In this document: positions 29,265 to 41,246 of the stretch, one piece after another
Numbering within the stretch: the stretch's first letter is position 1
How the letters are laid out: every line of letters begins with the position of its first letter
DNA from: Actinomycetales bacterium
GTDB taxonomy: Bacteria; Actinomycetota; Actinomycetes; Mycobacteriales; Micromonosporaceae
Direction: 5' to 3'
Assembly (NCBI GenBank): GCA_002919305.1
Contig: PKFB01000011.1
Span: 1-56,711 of the forward strand
Length of the DNA stretch: 56,711 bases
Translations under genes and position numbers: made by a program
Notes under the pieces: generated by a model
Seen by the model: only the letters and a program-made list of their open reading frames with translations
What the model was told of the DNA's origin: nothing
The model's database searches: none

Positions 29265-29876
29265 GTGACTGACCACTACTTTACCGACGAGCCGGCGGCT
29301 CCTTCGCGACGCCGTGTGATCGAGTTTGCGGTGGCGGGGCGTTCATTCCGGCTGCTTACTGATTCGGGGGTGTTCTCCGCACACCGGCTTGATCTTGGTA
29401 CGTCCGTGCTGCTCCGTAAGGCATCGTTGCCGACCACGCCCGGTACCTACCTGGATCTTGGCTGCGGTTACGGCCCGATCGCATGCGTGTTGGCCAGTAT
29501 GGCGCCGGGGAGCACGGTGTACGCGGTTGACACCAACAGCCGAGCGCGGGAGCTGACCCAACAGAACGCCAACACGCTGAGGATCGCCGACCAAGTCGTG
29601 GTCGCCGCACCCGACGAGGTGCCCGACGATGTCCGGTTCGATGAGATCTGGAGTAACCCTCCGATTCGGATCGGAAAGCAGGCGCTGCACGCCCTGCTGG
29701 AGCAGTGGCTGTCTCGGTTGACCCCGGACGGGGTGGCCTGGCTGGTGGTCGCGCGTAACCTCGGCAGTGATTCACTTCACGAGTGGCTGAAAGAGCAGGG
29801 CTGGGACGCGCAGCGGTGGGCCAGCCAGAAAGGGTTCCGCGTCCTGCGGGTGCAACCCGGTAAGGCCGCACAGTAG
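29265..29876 (+). CDS. Class I SAM-dependent methyltransferase, RsmC-like
   Basis: The protein has 203 residues from GTG 29265. The SAM-binding motif is LDLGCGYGPIACVLA, followed by the acidic VYAVDTNSRARELTQQN. NPPIRIG is the NPP(Y/F/I) motif of N-methyltransferases that modify bases. The size and motif order match the single-domain RsmC/RlmG family (MTS domain), which methylates a guanine N2 in 16S or 23S rRNA; the exact target cannot be read from sequence. Its start is only 17 nt from the divergent membrane-protein gene, so the promoter must overlap that gene's 5' end. Confidence 0.85.
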   Translation: MTDHYFTDEPAAPSRRRVIEFAVAGRSFRLLTDSGVFSAHRLDLGTSVLLRKASLPTTPGTYLDLGCGYGPIACVLASMAPGSTVYAVDTNSRARELTQQNANTLRIADQVVVAAPDEVPDDVRFDEIWSNPPIRIGKQALHALLEQWLSRLTPDGVAWLVVARNLGSDSLHEWLKEQGWDAQRWASQKGFRVLRVQPGKAAQ

Positions 29877-29883
29877 GCAGGCG

Positions 29884-29935
29884 CAGGAGGCCAAGACAGG
29901 AGGCCAGGGCAGGAGGCGAGACGGGAGGCGGCAGG
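29884..29935 (+). repeat. 13-nt tandem repeat, about four copies
   Basis: The unit is CAGGAGGCCARGR, starting at 29884, 29897 and 29910, with a degenerate fourth unit (GGGAGGCGGCAGG) at 29923. Each unit contains an AGGAGG-like core. It lies between the methyltransferase and the ABC-F gene, about 90 nt before the latter. Purine-rich and strand-biased. Confidence 0.8.
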
Positions 29936-30023
29936 AGCCGAGGCGACGCCGCTGTGGGACAGGCCTGTGGGTCAGGGTAATTAAGGCGACAGCAGCGATG
30001 ACGGCAAGCACAATCCCACTCCT

Positions 30024-31709
30024 ATGGGGTTTGTCGAGGTCACCGGGGTCTCACACGTTCTGCCCGACGGTAGGGAGCTGTTCCACGACGTATCGTTCCG
30101 GGTCGCCGACGGCACCAAGGTCGCGTTGATCGGTGCGAACGGAACCGGTAAGACCACCCTGCTGCGAATGGTGGCAGGGGAGCTGACACCCCATATCGGG
30201 ACGGTGGTCCGTTCTGGTGGGCTCGGGGTGATGCGGCAGATGCTCGCCTCCCGGGATCAGGATCCAACCCTGGCGGATGTTGCGTTGTCGATGGCCTCCG
30301 AGCCGGTCCGTGTGGCTGGGGAGCGGTTGCGTCAGGCGGAGCAGGCCATGGTCACAGCGGAGCGCCGCGGGCGCCTGAGCACCGCGGCGCAGAAAGCCCA
30401 GATGCGGTACGCGGAGGCGCTAGCGACCTGGGGTGAGGTGGGAGGTTACGACGCGGAGGTGCTCTTCGACACCGCCGCGGTCAGCGCCCTGGGACACCCC
30501 TGGGAGGAGGTGCGGGAGCGACGCCTGAGCACCCTGTCAGGGGGACAGCAGAAACGGTTCGCGCTGGAGCTGCTGCTGCGCGGCCCTGAAGAGGTGCTGC
30601 TGCTCGACGAGCCGGACAACTTCCTGGATGTGCCACATAAGAGGTGGCTGGAGGAGCAGCTGCGGGAAAGCGGCAAGAGCGTGCTGTATGTCAGCCACGA
30701 CCGGGAGCTGCTCGCGCGTACCGCCGACCAGATCGTGACCTTGGAGGGCGGCACGGTATGGATCCACGGGGGTGGGTTCGCCACCTGGCATGAGGCCCGC
30801 CGCGCTCGGCATGAGCGGATGGACGAACTGCGGCGTCGGTGGGACGAGGAGCACGCCAAGCTCAAACAGCTGGTGGCGATGTACAAGCAGAAAGCCGCGT
30901 ACCACGACGGCATGGCCAGCCGCTACCAGGCCGCCCAGACCCGGCTGCGCAAATTCGAGGAGGCCGGACCGCCGCCGGCACGCCCCAAGGAGCAAGACAT
31001 CCGGATCCGGCTCACCGGCGGGCGTACCGGCAAACGCGCCGTGGTCTGTGAAGGACTGGAGCTGGAAGGCCTGACGTACCCCTTCGATATCGAGATCTGG
31101 TACGGCGACCGGGTCGCGGTGCTGGGCGCCAACGGGACCGGGAAATCGCATTTCCTACGGCTGTTGGCGTTGGGGGGATCGGAGTCGGTTGAGGACGTGA
31201 CCCCGTTGGCGGGCGGCCCACCTTTGGAACCGGTGGCGTTCAGCGGGGTGGCGCGTCTGGGGGCGCGGATCCGGCCGGGGCACTTTTCCCAGACCCATGA
31301 CCGTCCTGATCTCAACGGTCGGACGTTGTGGGAGATTCTGTGGCACGGCGACGGGCAGCGGCCGGGGATGGAGCGGTCAGCGGCGATGAGCGCCCTGAGC
31401 CGGTATGAGCTGGCCGCCGCAGCGGAGCAGACCTTCGACACCCTGTCAGGAGGCCAGCAGGCGCGTTTCATGGTGCTGCTGTTGGAGTTGTCGGGTGCGA
31501 CGCTGCTGCTGTTGGACGAGCCGACCGACAACCTCGACCTGGACAGCGCCGACGCGTTGGAGGAAGGGCTCAAGGGGTTCCAGGGAACCGTCATCGCGGT
31601 CACGCACGACCGGTGGTTCGCCCGCGGATTCAACCGCTACCTGGTGTTTGGCGGCGACGGTGAGGTTTACGAAAGCCCGGAACCGGTGTGGGAGGAGAAG
31701 GCGGCGTAA
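30024..31709 (+). CDS. ABC-F family ATPase
   Basis: The protein has 561 residues with two ABC domains and no membrane segment. Walker A motifs are GANGTGKTT (residues 37-45) and GANGTGKSH (about 368-376). Signature motifs are LSGGQQKRF and LSGGQQARF, Walker B motifs VLLLDEPDNFLD and LLLLDEPTDNLD. The inter-domain linker is charged and helical (RRWDEEHAKLKQLVAMYKQK). ABC-F proteins act on ribosomes, some as antibiotic-resistance factors and others in stalled translation. The arm length does not allow me to choose a subgroup. The ATG has little Shine-Dalgarno pairing, so the start is somewhat uncertain. Confidence 0.9.
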   Translation: MGFVEVTGVSHVLPDGRELFHDVSFRVADGTKVALIGANGTGKTTLLRMVAGELTPHIGTVVRSGGLGVMRQMLASRDQDPTLADVALSMASEPVRVAGERLRQAEQAMVTAERRGRLSTAAQKAQMRYAEALATWGEVGGYDAEVLFDTAAVSALGHPWEEVRERRLSTLSGGQQKRFALELLLRGPEEVLLLDEPDNFLDVPHKRWLEEQLRESGKSVLYVSHDRELLARTADQIVTLEGGTVWIHGGGFATWHEARRARHERMDELRRRWDEEHAKLKQLVAMYKQKAAYHDGMASRYQAAQTRLRKFEEAGPPPARPKEQDIRIRLTGGRTGKRAVVCEGLELEGLTYPFDIEIWYGDRVAVLGANGTGKSHFLRLLALGGSESVEDVTPLAGGPPLEPVAFSGVARLGARIRPGHFSQTHDRPDLNGRTLWEILWHGDGQRPGMERSAAMSALSRYELAAAAEQTFDTLSGGQQARFMVLLLELSGATLLLLDEPTDNLDLDSADALEEGLKGFQGTVIAVTHDRWFARGFNRYLVFGGDGEVYESPEPVWEEKAA

Positions 31710-31750
31710 AACCGGCAAGGCCATCCGCCGCCCATTGTGGTTAACGCGCG

Positions 31751-31768
31751 GCGAGGTGTGAGACCTCG
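31751..31768 (+). terminator. Weak hairpin after the ABC-F gene
   Basis: CGAGGT, loop GTGAG and ACCTCG, followed by GCTTTCCT. It lies about 40 nt after the ABC-F stop and before the thiamin promoter. Confidence 0.4.
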
Positions 31769-31789
31769 GCTTTCCTCGGCACCAGAACG

Positions 31790-31818
31790 TTGTGCCGGGT
31801 CGAAAGCCGGGGTAGCGT
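31790..31818 (+). promoter_or_regulatory. Predicted promoter of the thiamin operon
   Basis: TTGTGC, a 17-nt spacer and TAGCGT lie just upstream of the TPP riboswitch. Transcription would start near 31825, a few bases before the aptamer. Prediction only. Confidence 0.5.
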
Positions 31819-31831
31819 CCAAGGAAGCAAC

Positions 31832-31918
31832 CCACGGGAGCCCGGTGTGCCGGGCTGAGAGGGGGGCCGTAGCCCCCGACCGTTTGAACCTGATCCGGGT
31901 CATACCGGCGCAGGAAGA
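31832..31918 (+). ncRNA. TPP (THI-element) riboswitch
   Basis: The conserved parts of the thiamin pyrophosphate aptamer are easy to see: ACGGGAGCCCGG near the start, CGGGCTGAGAGG (the pyrimidine-sensor helix), then GACCGTTTGAACCTGATCCG and GGGTCATACCGGCGCAGGAAG-like (quoted as GGTCATACCGGCGCAGGAAG). It ends about 8 nt before the ATG of the first thi gene and overlaps its ribosome binding site. In actinomycetes such elements usually block translation initiation when TPP is bound; the closeness to the GAGGAGAG site supports that mode here. Confidence 0.95.
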
Positions 31919-31926
31919 GGAGAGCG

Positions 31927-32661
31927 ATGACTGGGGCCACCAGCCCGGCCGCGCCCAGGGATGGGCTGCGCCTTCCCGCAGGCGGCCGGTTCGGACGACT
32001 GCATCTGATCACCGATACCCGCCCCGGGCGGGATCCGATTCCGGTGGTGGAGGCCGCGCTCGCCGCGGGGGTCAGGACCATTCAGGTCCGGCCGGAGGAT
32101 CACCTGACCGATCGCGAGGCGTACCAGCTCACCCTCCGGGTGTTGGAGCTCTGTACCAGGTACGACGCGGTCTGCCTCGTCAACGACCGGCTGCATGTGG
32201 CGGTGGCGGCAGGCGCGCACGGAGGGCATGTCGGCGCCGACGATCTGCCGGTGGTGGCTGCCCGCCGCGTTCTGGGAGAGTCAGCGGTTCTAGGCGCCAC
32301 GGCCCGCGACCCCGACACCGGCACGGCGCATGTCGCGGCCGGCGCGAGCTACCTGGGGGTCGGGCCGGCGTACGCGACCGCGACCAAAGACGGCCTGCCG
32401 GCGGCGATCGGAGTTGAGGGTGTGGCGGCCGTGGCGCGGGCGGTGCCGGTGCCGGTGATCGCGATCGGTGGGATCACCGCTGACCGGGCCGCTGCCCTGA
32501 TCGCCGCGGGCGCGTACGGAGTCGCCGTGGTGAGCGCGATCTCGGAGGCCGCTGAACCGTACGACGCGACGGTCCGCCTGCTCCGCGCCATTGAGGCGGC
32601 GGCACGAGCACCCGATGACGGGAGAGCCGAAGGAGGGGGCGCGGCGGCCGGAGCGGCGTGA
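31927..32661 (+). CDS. thiE: Thiamin phosphate synthase
   Basis: The protein has 244 residues with ATG directly behind GGAAGAGGAGAG. ThiE joins HMP-PP and HET-P to thiamin phosphate. The TIM-barrel order fits: LHLITDTRPGRDPIPVVEAA, LVNDRLHVAVAAGAHGGHVG, YLGVGPAYATATKDGLPAAI, and the phosphate-binding end AIGGIT ... GVAVVSAISEA. Oddities are IQVRPEDH where ThiE usually reads LQLREK, so the Lys is missing, and GGHVGADD instead of GVHLGQ. A second ThiE/TenI-like protein is encoded four genes later; this one keeps the SAIS end, the other keeps LREK. Confidence 0.85.
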   Translation: MTGATSPAAPRDGLRLPAGGRFGRLHLITDTRPGRDPIPVVEAALAAGVRTIQVRPEDHLTDREAYQLTLRVLELCTRYDAVCLVNDRLHVAVAAGAHGGHVGADDLPVVAARRVLGESAVLGATARDPDTGTAHVAAGASYLGVGPAYATATKDGLPAAIGVEGVAAVARAVPVPVIAIGGITADRAAALIAAGAYGVAVVSAISEAAEPYDATVRLLRAIEAAARAPDDGRAEGGGAAAGAA

Positions 32662-33765
32662 TGACTCCCGATGTTACGGTGATCGGAGGCGGTGTCATCG
32701 GACTGGCCATAGCCTGGCGCGCCGCCCAACGGGGGATGACGGTCACGCTGCTGGATCCGGCACCCGGATCAGGCGCCTCTCACGCAGCCGCGGGGATGCT
32801 CGCCCCGATCAATGAAAGCCACTTCGGAGAGGACCGGTTACGCGGCCTGCTGCTGGCCTCAGCCGCCCGCTGGCCGTCCTTCGCGGAGGAGCTGACCGAG
32901 GCCACAGGGCAGGACATCGGGTACCGCACCGACGGCACCCTGGTGGTGGCGCTGACCGATGACGACAAACGCGAGTTGGATCGGGCATGGGCGTACCACA
33001 CCTCTCTGGGACTGCCGGCCCTCCCGCTTCGGCCGCGCCAGGCACGGACGCTCGAACCCGCGCTATCGCCCCGGATCCGGGCAGCGGTGTCCACACCAGA
33101 CGATCACCAGGTGGATCCGCGGCGGCTGGTGACGGCGCTACGGGCCGCCGCGCTCGCCGCTGGGGTCCGTATCGACCATCGTCGAGTGCGGCGCCTGGAT
33201 GAGATCACCGCCGGACAGATCGTGGTGGCGGCCGGATGCGCCTCAGCGGACCTGACCGGCCTTCCGGTACGCCCGGTCAAGGGCCAGATCCTGCGGTTAC
33301 GCGCCCCCGACGGCAGCCCGGGTTTCAGCCGGGTGCTGCGGGGCTTCGTGGACGGGCGAATCGTCTACCTGGTGCCGCGCCTAGACGGTGAGGTCGTGGT
33401 GGGCGCCACCGCCGAAGAGCGCGGCCATGACGTCACCGTCACCGCTGGCGCGGTGTACGAGCTGCTGCGGGCCGCCACCGACTTAGTCCCGGAGCTGACC
33501 GAGTACCAGCTCGTCGAGGCGATCGCTGGACTGCGGCCCGGCACCCCCGACAACGCTCCCCTGCTCGGGCGGCTTGACGACCGAGTCGTCGTCGCCACCG
33601 GCCACTTTCGCCACGGTGTGCTGCTCACACCGGTCACGGCGGATGCGCTGGCCCACGTGCTGACGAAGGGGGACATCCCAGAGGTGATCGCGGATTTTGA
33701 TCCCCGACGGTTCCCCGCGTCACAACCCCGGAAGGTCGCTGGACCGCTGAAGGAGGAGGAAGGCG

Positions 33766-33788
<23 letters not shown>
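32658..33788 (+). CDS. thiO: Glycine oxidase ThiO
   Basis: The protein has 376 residues. ThiO oxidises glycine to dehydroglycine, the C2-N donor for the thiazole moiety. The FAD-binding motif VIGGGVIGLAIAWRAAQRGM is at about residues 6-25. GASHAAAGMLAP is the second conserved FAD contact, and the C-terminal VEAIAGLRPGTPDNAPLLG and ATGHFRHGVLLTPVTA are typical of D-amino-acid-oxidase-like enzymes of the ThiO group. ATG 32658 overlaps the thiE stop by 4 nt, and it overlaps thiS by 23 nt. Confidence 0.93.
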
Positions 33789-35643
<1,855 letters not shown>

Positions 35644-35645
35644 CC

Positions 35646-38242
<2,597 letters not shown>

Positions 38243-38858
38243 GACCACCCGACCTCACCGTCAGCCGTGACCGTCGGGCGCGGATCCTGCGTCGCTTTAG
38301 GCGCGTAGGCGCCCGGCGGTCGCCGCATCTTATCGCGTCTTATCTGGATCTTGTTCTTTTCATCCTCTAGGCCATACTGAGATGGCATCAGGGAAGCACG
38401 CGCACAGGGGCGGTAAGGAGGGCCAGGGCGGCAGAAGCGGCCAGTAAGACGGCGCGTTTATGGCTAATCCTTGTGGCGATAGCAGCCATCTGTGTGCTGA
38501 GTGCGGTGCTCCTTCGGTCCGCCCTCCCGCTCATACTCGCGACATTGAGCATGATCGGCGGATGTGTCATCCCAGCCTGATCGACACGTGCGAAGGAGAA
38601 AGAGGGTAATTCCGGCGAATATCGATCATATCGGGCGTCGTTGACGGGTGGTTAGCTGCCGCTTGTCGCCCTCAACGTAGCCTCGTTTCTGGCGATATAT
38701 CTCCGTCCAAATATCTCCGTCTCCTTCGGCAACCAACGCAATCACAGGTCAGCTCTGAGGCGTCTTGCTTCATAGAAACAAGAGGCGCTGAGCCGACAGA
38801 AGGGCAACAAGCGGGGATGGGCATCGAGGTGAGCGCAAGGGAGAGGGGGTGGCGTCTC
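38243..38858. other. Lower-GC stretch without a firm gene
   Basis: No intact gene can be supported. On the plus strand one frame ending at TGA 38578-38580 reads as two hydrophobic stretches (LWLILVAIAAICVLSAVLL and LPLILATLSMIGGCVIPA) but has no start with a ribosome binding site after the preceding stop, so it may be the remnant of a small membrane protein. ATATCTCCGTC is directly repeated at 38697-38707 and 38711-38721. Base composition is clearly more AT-rich than in the flanking operons. Confidence 0.5.
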
Positions 38859-39636
38859 ATGACCTGCGCTCATAGCGCTCACACCACAAGAGCGAAGAGA
38901 ACGAGGCTGTCCTCGGTAGTATCCGTTGTCGTGTTATTTGTGTCTGTTTATCTTGTGGCGGGGTGCGAAGGACCGGGGGAGCGGCTGGATTTACCTGATG
39001 GGCAGTGGCGCTCGCTGCTGTGGCACACCGATGGGTATATCTATGTAGACCGAATATTGGTGGAGAATTCCGATACCACGGCGCCCAGTGAGATATGGCG
39101 GGTACGTCCAGGGGGAGAAGCGGAGTGGGTCCCGTTGCCGGAGGGTTGCCCTGAGGCCCGGGAGCGGAATCTGCGCAGCATGCCTGATGGGCGGTTGGCG
39201 CCGGGTTGGGTGTGTGATGATGGCCGTAGAGAGGTGGCGTTATGGGATAATCGCCACCGACAGGGCGACGCCTTTGGTAGAGGGAGCTACCGATGTCACG
39301 CTCGACTCTGCCATGGCGACGGGGTATGTGGCGCACGGTGGTGATTACTGTACCGGTATCGCGCCTTTCCGCGTAGGTGAAGGAATCGGTTCGCTTCCTG
39401 AAGAGATCGAGATCGATCACGTCTCGTGGTAGCTTGATGCGCCATTGCAGGCCGCTCAGGGAGCGCACTGCACGGGTATGGGCCTCGCTCGAGATCCGAC
39501 ACTGCTTGACAATGGCGCGTTGGTGTTCACGACCGACCCGAGAAGCAGCGCTGTGGGTGTATCCGATAAATGGATTAACTTATATAGCGGTCCAGACTTA
39601 GAAGAGATATTTATAGCATGGGCCTTTGGGGGGTAG
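38859..39636 (+). pseudogene. Lipoprotein paralogue, broken (copy 1)
   Basis: Starting at ATG 38859 behind GAGAGGGGG, the frame gives a lipoprotein signal peptide with the lipobox LVAGC (Cys36). It continues with QWRSLLWHTDGYIYVDRILV, which matches the gene at 40180-41058 (WHADGYVYFSWHETDDG). Homology stays in this frame until about 39264-39267, where one extra base shifts it to the next frame (TPLVEGATDVTLDSAMATGY). At 39430-39432 a TAG replaces the Arg codon that follows the conserved Trp in copy 2. Homology goes on in the same frame to a TAG at 39634-39636, after which the 3' part is lost. One frameshift, one nonsense codon and a truncation show that the gene is dead. Function unknown. Confidence 0.85.
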
Positions 39637-40026
39637 GGTAGCAATGTATCGATCCCTGTCCCTACCTGCTTATGAGGGTGCACACGTTGTAGCTCTTCCT
39701 GAGCTACAGAGCGATCTGTTCAAGCCAACTCGCTAAGTAGCTTAGATAGAGGCAAGCCTCCTTGCCTTCTTAAGGCTGTTCAGTCGTGTGGTAGGGGTAC
39801 TGGGTGGCCGACCTGCGTAAACCACAGAAGGTCATGTCGACGCTCGGAGTGATCAGGTCGTAACCAGGCTGCCGGCACTACGGGTGCTGTCGAATGAATG
39901 ACCCTCTCGTTGACCCCACCGCCGTCGTAGCGATCGATATGTTTTCCAGATGTCTGCGGTGCGATGGAAACAACTGAGACTTTTGAGCTGAAGATCGCGT
40001 TCCCGGCCGTGGAGTGAATCGTCGAG
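39637..40026. other. Intergenic stretch between the two lipoprotein copies
   Basis: I see no gene. A terminator-like hairpin AGGCAAG-CCTC-CTTGCCT followed by TCTT lies at 39750-39767. The sequence is more AT-rich than average. Confidence 0.5.
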
Positions 40027-40179
40027 ATGAAACGACTGTTACCCGTGCGGCAGCGGGGTGCTGTCGGTGTGGCGGCGGTGGTGTTGGCTGTGCTGATGGA
40101 GGTGGCCGGCTGGGCAGTGGTGTTATAGGGACCTCCCGGTGAGGAGTTAAAAACCCCGGACGGAGCCGGGTCCGCAGGC
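40027..40179 (+). pseudogene. Remnant signal-peptide region of lipoprotein copy 2
   Basis: ATG 40027 is in frame with the gene at 40180. It encodes MKRLLPVRQRGAVGVAAVVL AVLMEVAGWAVVL, a good signal peptide in which the lipobox of copy 1 (VAGC) has become VAGW. It is then stopped by TAG at 40126-40128. After the stop the frame is open into the intact body. The original start and lipid anchor have therefore probably been lost. Confidence 0.7.
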
Positions 40180-41058
40180 GTGTGGCACGCGGACGGCTAT
40201 GTCTACTTCTCATGGCACGAGACAGACGACGGGATCTCTGACGCGCCTGACTTTCTGTGGCGAGTGAGTCCCGATGGAGAGAACGAGCCCGAACGCGTGG
40301 CATTGCCTGAGGACTGCGGGGGTGGAATCGCGTGGTTGCGGAGCTACCCGGACGGTCGGCTGGGCATGAGGTGGGGGTGCGCCGGCCCTGATAACCAGTT
40401 GGGCATCAGCATCTGGGATCTGACACGGAATCAGGAGACCGTGCTCATCCAAGGGGTAGATGATGTGGCCCTAGATTCGACCATGACGCGTGGCTTTGCG
40501 GTGGATTGGAGTGGCTATGCGCACTGCACAGCCATCGCGCCGTTCACTGTGGAGCACGGTGTCGGGGAGTTCCCCCACGAGGTGACGATCGGGAACCACA
40601 CCTGGCGTCCGGATGCGCTGCTGGCGGATCCCGAAACCGAGTGCCAGGACGTCGGCGCGATGGACTGGCCACATCTGCTCAGAACCGGCGAACTCGTTGT
40701 GATGGCGACCGACGGGATCCCAGTGGAGTACGGCGAGCACAACCAGCCGGTGTACGAGTGGGCGCTGTGCCGGTGTGCTGAACCCGATGTTGACCAGCCC
40801 GAGGTGGTGGCGAGCGGGTTCAGAGACGTGAACGGCATGACGGTCTTTAACGACCGTGATGAGGCGGTGGTCGCCGCTTCGTACGAGGGTGAGGAAGGCC
40901 TGTGGCTGGTTGACCTGCGCGACGGGGAGGTGCGTGCGATCGCCGAAGGCTGGTTCGCGTCGCCTTCCCTCTCGCCCGACGGTACGCGCGTCGTCGCCCT
41001 CTACGAGCAAGACAGCAACACCGTCATCGATCTGCCCGATGACGAGGCGTCCGAGTAA
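40180..41058 (+). CDS. Beta-propeller-like protein, lipoprotein paralogue copy 2 (signal lost)
   Basis: The open part has 292 residues, beginning at a GTG with no clear ribosome binding site (VWHADGYVYFSWHETDDGIS). Repeated blade-like units are visible: FLWRVSPDGENEPERVALPE, LSIWDLTRNQ-type (here GISIWDLTRNQETVLIQGVD), GLWLVDLRDGEVRAIAEGWF and PSLSPDGTRVVALYEQDSNT. They resemble TolB/WD40-like propellers. It is the better preserved copy of a tandem pair, but its signal peptide is cut off by a nonsense codon. It may be expressed as a cytoplasmic fragment or be a young pseudogene. Function unknown. Confidence 0.65.
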   Translation: MWHADGYVYFSWHETDDGISDAPDFLWRVSPDGENEPERVALPEDCGGGIAWLRSYPDGRLGMRWGCAGPDNQLGISIWDLTRNQETVLIQGVDDVALDSTMTRGFAVDWSGYAHCTAIAPFTVEHGVGEFPHEVTIGNHTWRPDALLADPETECQDVGAMDWPHLLRTGELVVMATDGIPVEYGEHNQPVYEWALCRCAEPDVDQPEVVASGFRDVNGMTVFNDRDEAVVAASYEGEEGLWLVDLRDGEVRAIAEGWFASPSLSPDGTRVVALYEQDSNTVIDLPDDEASE

Positions 41059-41246
41059 GAACCTGGATACGCCGTCCAGATATCTAGCGTGCCTGCGGGC
41101 GTGTGCACAGCACGGCGTCCCGACCCAGGAAAGACAAGGGCGGGCCGGTTCCGGGCTGGGGAAGCGGCGGTACGCCGTAGGCACGTAGGCAGCCGCGACA
41201 GTGCGGGAACCGCCGCGCTGTCGCCACGAGCACGGCGTGGCAGCGG

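Noticed and set aside
38388-38570. A 60-codon frame on the minus strand
   Set aside because: No ribosome binding site, no similarity to neighbours, and it lies in a decaying stretch.
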